Source: Prostheceraeus crozeri
Taxonomy: Eukaryota > Platyhelminthes > Polycladida > Euryleptidae
NCBI GenBank assembly: GCA_907163375.1
Contig: CAJQUW010001817.1
Coordinates: forward strand, 39,111-103,110
Length of the DNA stretch: 64,000 nucleotides
Reading direction: 5' to 3'
In this document: positions 54,901 to 62,759 of the stretch, in pieces
Position numbering within the stretch: position 1 is the first letter of the stretch
How the letters are laid out: every line of letters begins with the position of its first letter
Translations under genes and position numbers: made by a program
The notes under the pieces: model-generated
The model's database searches: none
Told to the model about the DNA's origin: nothing
Seen by the model: the letters and a program-made list of their open reading frames with translations, nothing else

Positions 54901-55511
54901 CACATTTAGGTTCTTTTATTCTTGCTCACTCTAGAAGAATCATGAACAACTTTATTTTAGAAATTAATGGTTTCAAAGAAAAATACATTCATTATACAGA
55001 TACTGATTCAATATATATTTCCAACGAACTCTTCAATAAATTAGATGCTGCTGGATATGTTGGTGGGGAATTGTGTCAAGGGAAAAATGATTATGGAAAT
55101 GGTGGAATTATTTTTGCAATGTTTATTGCACCTAAAGTAAAATATTGTATTACTGTAGATGAACAAGGGAGACTTAGTGAAAAGAAAACATTTAAGGGTT
55201 ATACAAAAACTAAAGTAAAAGTAGAAGATTTTCTAAAATTATACCATGGGGAAACATTGACAACAATTGTTAATAAACCATGGAAAAGATCTTTAGAAAC
55301 TGGTATTAGTATTCCTGATAAAAATAATAACACTGAAGAAAAAAGATTCACTGGTAAAATAAATATTCTTAAACGTCAAGCGCCTAATGCAAATGGTATT
55401 ATGCTCCCCTATAGCGGAGAAGATGTACAAGACGAAATATTTCAACGAATAAAAAAAGAATGTAATATAATTGAATACAATGATAGTGAAGACTGGGAAG
55501 AGGAATTATAA
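51921..55511 (+). CDS. POLB: Protein-primed DNA polymerase B of the Polinton
   Basis: 1196 aa. After a very basic N-terminus (RRKRNRGKRSKKQKHIRRS) come exonuclease motifs IWDLETYPDP (about 351) and LIAHNSSGFDAYF (about 475). Polymerase motif A is MAFDATSLYPSAMYD (about 735), motif B KLLMNSLYGKTV (about 889), and motif C HYTDTDSIYI (about 1023), with a KVKYCI motif after it. These define protein-primed family B polymerases with proofreading. A threefold 11-codon repeat (GLSSYATTTN) lies near residues 955-990 between motifs B and C, in GC-richer codons than the rest. Confidence 0.96.
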   Translation: MNCKMSNKSTHTLDELIKKQIEEFDEQIKHSKRRKRNRGKRSKKQKHIRRSIRRNTKKQKRRTKETSTTPIPDIFSDDDDRLGDDLLNLFNPNAITYENELFTNVVNDIRNLLRNGKVLNLLGVIKKEDGSTIENFYATFYNKNSFETWFLNLEEKSDASEWIFTGSIKYEDFGMKLVQRSHRGAGINMKYRIKEYIGQYCYIPSEDFCFIKCYNALRGFNQEQAKIIIEMFNDFLYKEKATSRTGVMANCKFSQFNKYFGECVQYYSATNRHLNPRGITTPYSHVYYNYFHEGSSIGHYCLINKFHKAEAIREIENNFKPIYKTVTDENLTTLPYKTITKKPIDYGSTYIWDLETYPDPRCATAHPIPYALGTINFNKFMCCLPKQRLEEIDARLLRDMIKIKRSKDEHEIKELKKQISEYNTLTEQELNKLQRWVKIFIRKHNECPIGGNPEDVCPIHQFFKNLGSLNHSKVTLIAHNSSGFDAYFPIKSNFKLTKPPLKTSRGILTASLQNPYTTESVSKYIQRSSRSKQLGDSTKRNIKPSKPLQTIVMKCSYQHVKTSLSKWCENFKIPSNMCKLNYEIGEITHDNYLEKEHEWKPYLINDVLSLAFCIYKYNNVMKELVGEDITTNLTSSALTFNGWMKSVQEANINIHSHTDLWTRNYVRKSVKGGRVSANIRHYGSPFCNILIPILQRYFPGNNLIDLMKQYNQLQDKNALCKEIKHKLRDQQNEFLMAFDATSLYPSAMYDEHSEYPKAESARKFRQEEEQAVLYQFNTQSFRPKTGIFTVVFHYPDEMFFQPVPAKDKVKNENNCNQEIIRFRNGTCYDVLTSVDIQEIVRCGGKILSITDGIIYEENYHISPFRKYIEKLFNLRKKYKIEGNTVGDELIKLLMNSLYGKTVQKDITTKYHLWNESTLRKNFTQEVKDFEKVNDEQFLVKVEMEDDEFLKANITDTEKTAKGLSSYATTTNGLSSYATTTNGLSSYAATSFMPSHLGSFILAHSRRIMNNFILEINGFKEKYIHYTDTDSIYISNELFNKLDAAGYVGGELCQGKNDYGNGGIIFAMFIAPKVKYCITVDEQGRLSEKKTFKGYTKTKVKVEDFLKLYHGETLTTIVNKPWKRSLETGISIPDKNNNTEEKRFTGKINILKRQAPNANGIMLPYSGEDVQDEIFQRIKKECNIIEYNDSEDWEEEL

Positions 55512-55608
55512 TACACTAGTCAGTGAACAAATGTTCTATTCAGAGTTTTACTCTGCGAACAAATGTTCTATAGACTTTCAGTCGGGGCAAAGCCCCTCGA
55601 GGCGAAGC
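55512..55608. repeat. Short palindromic direct repeats behind PolB
   Basis: GAACAAATGTTCTAT, itself palindromic at GAACAAATGTTC, occurs three times (about 55523, 55557 and 55617). GGGGCAAAGCCCC and GGCGAAGCC hairpins lie between copies. It separates the convergent PolB and ATPase genes, so terminator use is plausible. Confidence 0.75.
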
Positions 55609-56385
55609 CTAGTCAGCGAACAAATGTTCTATAACTCTATCATGTACTTTTTTATCAATATTGACTGTGATAAAACCATAGTCGTTTGCCCAAGCATTGT
55701 TACACGATTGTTTAAATTCATCTTTATCTCTTATACATAAGTCTCTTAACAAATCACTTAGGTTTCTTTGGTTGATTTCGAAAAGCATAAAAATATTAGC
55801 ATTCTTTCTAATAACACTTCCATCTAATGAATACATACTTTGTGTCAAATAAAAGACACTACAGTTATTGTGTCTACCTCTTGTAAAATAATTTCTCTGA
55901 ACTGCCTGATTTCTATCATTAACACAATCATCAAACACCACACAATGTTTTTTCGTTTTATTTAGTTTACTAGGATCTTGCATATTGCCACTATCATCTA
56001 TTAATTGTATCGTTATGTGCCTATTTCTATTGGGTTCTACTAGTTGTTTATTTTTCGCTGCTTCTTCACACCAGGAACTTATTTCTTCTTCATACTCCGA
56101 TTTTTCATATTCTTCAAACAGTGAAGCTATAGTTGATTTTGTAAGATTATTTTCAAAACCATGTTTCAAAAATTGATAAATAGGTTGTTCTGCTGTTGTT
56201 GTATAAATGATAAGATTGTTATAATCCAAAAATTTGGGTGTCGTGAGAATTTTAAATAATAGATATGTTTTTCCACAACCTGATCTTCCACAAATAACTG
56301 ATAAAACTTTATTTGACAAGTTATGATGATGATTGAATTTCACTTTCTTGTTTAGTGGATATTTTTCACAACTGCTTTCACTCAT
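55609..56385 (-). CDS. ATP: Polinton packaging ATPase (A32/FtsK-HerA type)
   Basis: 258 aa. Walker A SVICGRSGCGKTYLL (about 29-43), Walker B KHCVVFDDCVND (about 146-157), a sensor-like FTRGRHNNCSVFYLTQSMYS, and a C-terminal segment (RDLCIRDKDEFKQSC). This is the standard genome-packaging ATPase of Polintons and related dsDNA viruses. It lies upstream of mCP on the same strand. Looks complete. Confidence 0.92.
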   Translation of the reverse strand: MSESSCEKYPLNKKVKFNHHHNLSNKVLSVICGRSGCGKTYLLFKILTTPKFLDYNNLIIYTTTAEQPIYQFLKHGFENNLTKSTIASLFEEYEKSEYEEEISSWCEEAAKNKQLVEPNRNRHITIQLIDDSGNMQDPSKLNKTKKHCVVFDDCVNDRNQAVQRNYFTRGRHNNCSVFYLTQSMYSLDGSVIRKNANIFMLFEINQRNLSDLLRDLCIRDKDEFKQSCNNAWANDYGFITVNIDKKVHDRVIEHLFAD

Positions 56386-56407
56386 TTTTTAAGTCAATAT
56401 TTTTTAA

Positions 56408-57196
56408 TCATACCTCCCGAACCAAAAGATCTATCATAATTTCTTCACCTCCAAAATTTATTTCCTTTCCTTTCTCATCTGTTATTCTAATTGTAATTGA
56501 ATTAATTGTTTTTCTTGTAACAGGGAAATATATTAATGATTTTGGGATTACATTCAAACTGTAACCAATCGGAACTGTAAATGCTGGATAACTGAAGATA
56601 TTATTTGACAGCTTTCCATTAACATAACCACCTTCTATAATATCACATTGAACGTTGATTGAATTTATTTCAGTTACTTTAGGTATATTTTCACTTATAT
56701 GAAAACCTTGTGTATAGAGTTGCTTTTTAAATCCTAAGAGTCTTGATAAAGATTTGTCAATATTAAAATCTACTTGATGATCTTCATCTAAAGTAAGAGA
56801 AAATTTATTTACTGCTGGTTCAACTGCGAAATGTAATTGTTTCTTGTCTTTAAATTGAATGCCTAAATGTCTTTTTATTTCATTGGAAATCGATTCAACT
56901 TCATAAGATCCAGGAAGAAAAGTTAATTCTTTCCAAGTTTTACCTTGATCATTAGAATATTTAAATCGGTCATTTACATCTTTGATAATATTTTGTATAG
57001 TGTTAAATGTTGAAAAACTAGTTAGTGCTACTTCATAATGTTTGTCTTGTTCTAAGTGAATAATAGGATCTAAATGACAGGTATAGGATGAAGTAGTTGT
57101 TATAAATTTTAATGTCGTACTAAATTTTGATGAGGTTAAAATCTCGGTTAAATTTTCTAAATGCTTATTAATTTTTTCTAGTTCTGCCGAAGACAT
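56408..57196 (-). CDS. mCP: Polinton minor capsid (penton) protein, single jelly-roll
   Basis: 262 aa. Typical elements: an N-terminal helix, then LDPIIHLEQDKHYEVALTSF, STFNTIQNI, LPGSYEVESISNEIKRHLG, SLSRLLGFKKQLY, and the conserved end NFGGEEIMIDLLVREV. It forms pentons at the capsid vertices in related viruses. Twenty-odd bases from the ATPase gene, in the same orientation. Confidence 0.88.
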   Translation of the reverse strand: MSSAELEKINKHLENLTEILTSSKFSTTLKFITTTSSYTCHLDPIIHLEQDKHYEVALTSFSTFNTIQNIIKDVNDRFKYSNDQGKTWKELTFLPGSYEVESISNEIKRHLGIQFKDKKQLHFAVEPAVNKFSLTLDEDHQVDFNIDKSLSRLLGFKKQLYTQGFHISENIPKVTEINSINVQCDIIEGGYVNGKLSNNIFSYPAFTVPIGYSLNVIPKSLIYFPVTRKTINSITIRITDEKGKEINFGGEEIMIDLLVREV

Positions 57197-57200
57197 TTTT

Positions 57201-58112
57201 TTAACTAAATAATTTAGCTAAGCTTTTGTAGTCTTTTTCACTAATAATTTTCTTTTCCATTAGTCTTTTTAAGATTGCATGTATTTCGTTAAAACTAGAG
57301 TTATGTCCTTCTTTTGTTGCAGCTAATAAAATCTCTAATCTGTTTATTAATTCTTGTGGATCATCGGGGAGGAAAACCGTTGTCTCTTTTAGACCTGTTC
57401 CTGTTTTTGGGTAACTAGGCGGTGTTGGAACACTAGTTGATGTTGGAGAAGCAGCCATTGGTGTTGAATAACCAGTCGGTGTTGAATAACCAGTTCTTGC
57501 TGGCGAAGCAGCTGTTAATATTGGTATCTTTGTTCCTGTTTTACTGGTACTAGACGGTTTGGATAATAAGTCATTCAAAGTTGTATAACGCTTAAGAGTT
57601 TTTACAGTTCCAACCTTATCTAACATAGTTTTGTATTTCAGTAGATCATCAGGGTGATAGTTATCTAAATCCGCTCCTCTTAATAAATCCACGATATTTC
57701 TGTCTAAACTGAAAGCTGTTTTGTCTGGTGCAAAAATTAAACTTTCTTTAGGATTTATAGATAATTCTTTTCCACCTAAGGAAAATCTAAGAGATGGCTT
57801 TCCATCTATAAATGAAGTAGAATGTTCAAAGAGCATAGATTTGGGTAATTTCTTGTCTATGTTTGCTTCTAACAAACCATAATCATCTATGATGGTTTTC
57901 GGCACTGAATCCGCTATATCAATTTGTTTATCATGAACTACAAGTTCTTTCTTAATATCAGATTTAATTTGGTCAACTAATTGGATTTTGTCTTTCATCT
58001 CAGATTGAACGCCAGCTTGTAGCATTCGATATTGTCTATGTTTTTTCTTCATAATATTTTTCTGTTTTATTAATTCTTCTAGTTGTTTTATTTTTGTCTC
58101 ATTTGTGTTCAT
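57201..58112 (-). CDS. Conserved Polinton protein, unknown role
   Basis: About 303 aa from MNTNETKIKQLEELI. N-terminal coiled coil, then a conserved core (SLRFSLGGKELSINPKESL), an S/T/P-rich linker with GYSTPTGYSTP repeats, and a conserved C-terminal helical domain (DDPQELINRLEILLAATKEG). This domain order is familiar from Polinton-encoded proteins in cnidarian and fish genomes. The frame is open to 58157, but the internal ATG has the better context. Function unknown. Confidence 0.75.
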   Translation of the reverse strand: MNTNETKIKQLEELIKQKNIMKKKHRQYRMLQAGVQSEMKDKIQLVDQIKSDIKKELVVHDKQIDIADSVPKTIIDDYGLLEANIDKKLPKSMLFEHSTSFIDGKPSLRFSLGGKELSINPKESLIFAPDKTAFSLDRNIVDLLRGADLDNYHPDDLLKYKTMLDKVGTVKTLKRYTTLNDLLSKPSSTSKTGTKIPILTAASPARTGYSTPTGYSTPMAASPTSTSVPTPPSYPKTGTGLKETTVFLPDDPQELINRLEILLAATKEGHNSSFNEIHAILKRLMEKKIISEKDYKSLAKLFS

Positions 58113-58214
58113 TATTTTATAAGATAATATTTGAATTTTGTGGTAGCATTGGTACACAGCATAAACACTGCACCAAAGGTGCTGAGACTTGAAGAGTCGA
58201 CTTTACTGAACAAC

Positions 58215-58853
58215 TTATTTTTGTTCTATTGAACTTTGTTCTAACGTTTTTAATAAAGTTCTTATTTCTTCTAAAAAAGCTTCATTGTTTACTTTGTCTT
58301 GAGGTTTAACAGGAATTTTAGTTGCTTCTCTAGCTATTTGGTCAAATTTTTCAATCTCATCTAACGTAATAACATTGTCATCACACACTCTCTGGAAGTA
58401 ATAATGTAGTTTATCATATACTTCTTTGACATGTGTATGTTTCTTAGTTAAGGATTTTCGTTTCTTAGACATTACAGATTTATCTATCACTGTTGCAAGT
58501 GACGTTGTGAAGACACCTGTGCCTGTTAAAGCAGTAGCGACAACAGGAATTGTAAGAACGCCAGACGAAATGACAATAGTGAGAGCGCCTAAAGAAATTG
58601 TTAAACAGATACCAACGCCTTGTGTCACATTCTTAGCTATGGTCCATCTCTTTCTTAATTTATTATAATGTTCTAGTTTAAGTAATAATTGGGCTTCCTT
58701 ATCTTTCATGTACCTGACTCTATCTTTGTGTTTTACTATATCCATTTCATTGGGAACCGAAGGTTTTATGTCATATGATAATGAAGGATATAAGGGGGCT
58801 GATGGTTCTTTTGTTTTTTCATCTTCCATTTTTAAATGAATATTTTTGTTCAT
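58215..58853 (-). CDS. Conserved Polinton membrane-active-type protein
   Basis: 212 aa. N-terminal PSAPLYPSL, a charged helix (RVRYMKDKEAQLLLKLEHY), and a hydrophobic glycine/threonine-rich middle (TISLGALTIVISSGVLTIPV, then VATALTGTGVFTTSLATVID). The C-terminal helical part has DDNVITLDEIEKFDQI. The same architecture is common among Polinton proteins in other animals. A second ATG at 58829 (MEDEKTKEP), right behind TTTTTAAATG on the other strand, may be the true start. The 5' third lies in the terminal repeat, so it is present at both ends of the element. Confidence 0.75.
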   Translation of the reverse strand: MNKNIHLKMEDEKTKEPSAPLYPSLSYDIKPSVPNEMDIVKHKDRVRYMKDKEAQLLLKLEHYNKLRKRWTIAKNVTQGVGICLTISLGALTIVISSGVLTIPVVATALTGTGVFTTSLATVIDKSVMSKKRKSLTKKHTHVKEVYDKLHYYFQRVCDDNVITLDEIEKFDQIAREATKIPVKPQDKVNNEAFLEEIRTLLKTLEQSSIEQK

Positions 58854-59099
58854 GGGTCATAGACATTGTATTTTTCCCATTTCGCATCTATTTTAGCTGT
58901 TTTTTTATAAATTTCAGGAGGACCCTATTTTTTTGTATTTTTTCATTTTTTTGTATCTATTTTGTCTGTTTTTTCTGTTTTTTTTTATAAATTTCAGGAG
59001 GACCCTATTTTTTTGTATTTTTTCATTTTTTGTAACTACCTAGGTGTGGGATTCGGTGCTGAGCGAAGCGATGCGCCGAATCCTATACCCTATACTACT
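58625..59099 (-). repeat. Polinton right terminal inverted repeat
   Basis: Inverted copy of 42893-43354; differences are confined mainly to A-rich linker lengths. Confidence 0.92.
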
Positions 59100-59105
59100 A
59101 CCGCG
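59100..59105. repeat. Polinton target duplication ACCGCG (right)
   Basis: Identical to 42887-42892. Confidence 0.95.
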
Positions 59106-59520
59106 CCTCCTGATTAAATAATAGGATTAATAACCTGCTGGTGGGTGTGATGTGTAGGCCCTAAATAAAAACAATAAATAACATGATTTGTAAATGATAT
59201 GATGCATGCTTTGTCTCCTCTCCTCTCGGTGTCTCATTAAGCCACGACTCATTGTTGACATTCATGCCGCTATCATCATCATCTGTACATATATCAGACT
59301 ATTTCAGACTTTCATTTCAATCACGTCATTAATTGAATTCAATGACGATCAAGGTGCCAGCTTGTGTTTTTTGACCTTTGATTTCATCCACCCATTCATG
59401 TCATCTTTCACCTTCATACCGCTAATATGTACATGTAATAATTATATATGCCACAACTCTTGTACCCACCCACTTCTTGGGCAATAAACTTTTTGAGTTT
59501 TGAGAGAGAGACGGCTCTAT
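59106..59520 (+). repeat. Probable LINE/SINE 3' tail
   Basis: The segment ends with CAATAAACTTTTTGAGTTTT and a short GA run, a typical 3' end with polyadenylation signal of CR1-like retroposons. No coding domain is left. Confidence 0.4.
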
Positions 59521-60774
59521 TCCCGAATGTCAAGAAGCATTCGTAGGCACATCATTACATGAACTAATAACATAGACATTCAGTCTGGGAACAAATAAAA
59601 TTCAAATCACCTCACCCGTTTTAGAGGATTTAGTTGCGGTCATTATAAACGATTTGCGGCTTTAATCCATGCGGTGTTTTTGCACTGTGAGAAGGTCACA
59701 TTGACTGTGTTCCTTTGACTAATTTGTCCTCAAGTTACAGGGAAGAGATGAAAGAGTTGGTGACGTTGCTGATGTATCTTCTAAAAATGTTGGAGAACAA
59801 GTTTTTCGAGCATACAATTTAGCACAAAGCATATTGAATTCACTCACTACTGACAGTAAGATAAAAAACAATAAAGCATAACCCAATGTAGGCCTATAAC
59901 CACTCAATTCTAAAAAACTAATGAAGAGTTTAATTATGTTAGGAAGCTTTCGCAGATTTCCGATAATGACATGCGATGTTCGATAAACAAGCTTATGGGT
60001 ACTTTGATACATTCTAGTAAGTAGAATACAATTATACATCACAAGTTCTTTTGATGATGTTAAGAGACATTTTCATCACAAATTCAAGAATAATGTAAGC
60101 AATACTTCATTTTCTGTCAAGCAGTTCCTTCTGATGTTGTTTACAGGACCATTTACTCGGCTTCCCAAAATTGTTAAAACTAATGGATGAAAAAAGGTCA
60201 CTTCAGTCCAATGATAAGAGATGATAAGAGCAGTTCCATGAAGGAAAACTTGTATCTGCCAGATATAGGAATGATATCTCTTAAAGTGCACGATCTGTTT
60301 GAAGAACAGGTTATGTGAACTACAGAATCTGATTCAATTACTTGTCAAAATACCAGAATTCATGTTGTTGCTTGTGACCCAACATGCAGCTAATGCCTAT
60401 CACATTCAAAGAATTTCAAACAAAAAGCAAAAGCATAATTGATGTGCAAGCTAGTGAAATATATCTTTCAGTCTGTTGCAACAACCAAGCTTGTCAATTC
60501 ATTTTACTGCATTTTCCAAAGTGCATTTTGTAATGGAAAGTATCCACATTCACTGAGTGTAAATGGAATAATTAAATATTGAGTTCCATCCTCAGTTGAA
60601 AAATGAGACAGACCTGACTAGCTGCTATTTCATCCAATATCAGGAATCATCAGCAGACCTACTCAACATCGCCACATTCCCTATTTAAAAGTTGCAGCCA
60701 TGTCCGAGTAAATTTGAGAATTCCAATTAGCAAGTTAATGAAACTTCAACAGACATTAAATATCACTTTAAACA
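59521..60774. other. No recognisable gene
   Basis: AT-rich. A 107-aa minus-strand frame (59719-60042) has no known domain. Confidence 0.5.
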
Positions 60775-61440
60775 CACTGTGAGGAATGGGCCGGTGCATT
60801 GTCATGGTGCAAACGCCAATTTTTTGACTCCTACAAATCCCGCCTCATGCGTCGACTGCTTCTCGAAGACGTCGTCGAACTTCTCTGTAGTACTCTTTCG
60901 TCACTGTCTGATTTTCTGGTGCAAATTCGTGATGCACAATTCCCTTGCAGTCCAAGAAGACCGTCAACATGACCTGACGTGCTTTCGTCGGTCTCGGTGA
61001 TGATGGGCGTTTCCACTGAGACGATTGTGCTTTGGTCTCCGGGTCATAACCGTATACCCATGTCTCATCGCCGGTAATGATGGTATCCAGGTAGTCAGGG
61101 ATTGCGTCACAAGTTTAGAGCAAATCTTCAGCGGTTTCTTTGCGCACACACCGCTGCTCTTCAGAAAGCAGTCTTGGCACAAATTTTGCAGCCATTCGGT
61201 GCATGCCCAAATCCTGTGTCAAAATGACATGGGCAGAGTCTTTGCTGACGTTCAATTCGTCACCGATTTCCCGAACTGTCAAACGGCGATCGTCCATTAT
61301 GAGTTCATTAACGTTGTTGATGACAACTTCATTGCGACACGTCAATGGCCGGCCAGATCGGAAGTCACTCTCCGCAGATGTTCGACCTTCCATGAACCTG
61401 TTATACCATTCTTTTATCTGTGTGATGCTCATGGATTCAT
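60775..61440 (-). pseudogene. Mariner transposase, decayed and truncated at both ends
   Basis: The minus strand encodes MSITQIKEWYNRFMEGRTSA and ESDFRSGRPLT (first helix-turn-helix region), LTVREIGDELNVSKDSAHVI (second), then ITGDETWVYGYDPETKAQ with the first catalytic D, and ARQVMLTVFLDCKGIVHHEF. The second catalytic motif is HHDNAPAHS at about 60800, in another frame. A stop follows AEDLL near 61115, a frameshift lies near 60850, and the third catalytic residue and both termini are missing. Mauritiana/irritans-like by motif. Confidence 0.85.
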
Positions 61441-62676
61441 CAAGAAAAGTAAAGCAAGTTTAAAAACATATTTGATAAGTTTTTCGTCATTCTAAATTCA
61501 TAGCACTAAAAGTTAGATACCATGGTCGGACACTTTTTAAACATCAATTTTCTATACTGTGCATGATAACCTATCCACACAGGGCATTTACATGCATTGA
61601 TATCCTGGTCGGCCTCTCCCCGTAAACTATTGAATGAATTCACATGAATTTCTCAGCACATTCATTTGACATTGTTGCCTCATCCTCGTGCAATTCAAAA
61701 AAATTGAAATCACCCATTTTGAAGGAACGACTTACTCGGCAATTCATTTCATATGAGGAGAGGAAAACCGCTGTTTGTCCTTATACTAAGTACTTAAATT
61801 TCTCAAACTTTTTTGGAAACAATAATTTTCTTTTAAGTAATCTTTTGCACTTTCTAAAAATTAACTAGTCGTTAGCATGTTTTTTTAAATTTCAATTTTT
61901 TTAAAATTTTTAGTTACCTGGAATTTTTTTAGAATTTTTTTAGGAATTTTTTTACCTGGAATTTTTAGTTACGTTAAATTTGACATTTCACCAAATTTTG
62001 GCCAGGAATCCTCTTCGTGAGTGCCATTTGCGATGACAAGCTGTCTAAATGTACTTTGACAACTTACTAAGGAGAATAAGAATTGATTGATAAGACTTAT
62101 TTGTGCATACAAGTCAAAAATGCGAAGTTTTATGGAATATAAAATATTTTACATTAAAAGTCGCCTTCCACTCTGTTTGTAAAATGGAGTTTATGTAGTT
62201 TTAGATATAATCTGATAAATAAAGAAAATAGTCAACTTGTATATCTCAAAGGTTTCAAATGAATGGGAAGATTCACAAAATTGACATTTTAGTTGTATCA
62301 AGCAGCATCTGCAGAAAGCTAAAATTATATTAATGAGCAAAACTGCGAACTGACTGAAGTCATGAATAAGTTGTTCTTCATCTTCTATCTCTCTTCATCT
62401 TTTGTTCCTCAGAATTCTAGTTGCTAATTTACTGCCTTTGAAGAGATTCACTCCAAAATATTGAAAACTTTGAGCAAGAAATGAGCAGTTTTGTGTATTT
62501 CAACAAGTTAGTTAGGCTAAATTAGTTTTATTCTTATAGATGAGCTGGCAAATTGTAACAACAGAAAATACGAAAGAATTATGTGGTAGATACCCGAAGA
62601 TATCAAGGTTGGGCCAAAACCCAACTAAGACCGCGCACACTGAGTTCCGATAGAGAGGACAGAAAACTCGATACTA
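61441..62676. other. No recognisable gene
   Basis: AT-rich, with T-tracts and a short TTTTTTAGAATTTTTTT-type low-complexity stretch at 61890-61970. Nothing else found. Confidence 0.5.
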
Positions 62677-62718
62677 ATGCGATGACCGGTTTCGTGTAAT
62701 GTCTTTATCAAATCGCAT
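62677..62718 (-). ncRNA. Hammerhead-like fold downstream of Penelope B
   Basis: On the minus strand ATGCGAT, then core-like TTGATAA, a short segment, GAAA, the loopless palindrome ACCGGT, C, and ATCGCAT. The outer 7-mers pair perfectly as stem I, and the cut would follow GTC. The core again has U and A where the canonical C3-G8 pair sits, as in Penelope A. Stem II is poorly defined. It may be a hammerhead variant or a relic. Confidence 0.45.
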
Positions 62719-62759
62719 AAACTGAAGCACAGTACAATCGTTTACAGGCATTAAATACA

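Larger units (their letters stand above)
42893..59099. mobile_element. Polinton (Maverick), 16.2 kb, looks whole
   Basis: Starts AGTAGTATAGGG and ends CCCTATACTACT, with terminal inverted repeats of about 465 bp and a perfect 6-bp target duplication. Family parts present: protease, integrase, MCP, mCP, PolB, A32-like ATPase, plus small virion-type proteins. The frames are long and open, the two repeats differ only by a few changes in A-rich linkers, and the target site is intact, all pointing to a young insertion. Base composition is A+T rich like the flanks. Extra, unusual parts are a PLA2 domain fused to the integrase and a second, membrane-anchored ATPase. Confidence 0.95.

Noticed and set aside
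42893-59099. Assembly contamination by a free virus or a bacterial phage
   Set aside because: The element has a 6-bp duplication of local sequence at both ends and animal repeat flanks, so it is integrated.
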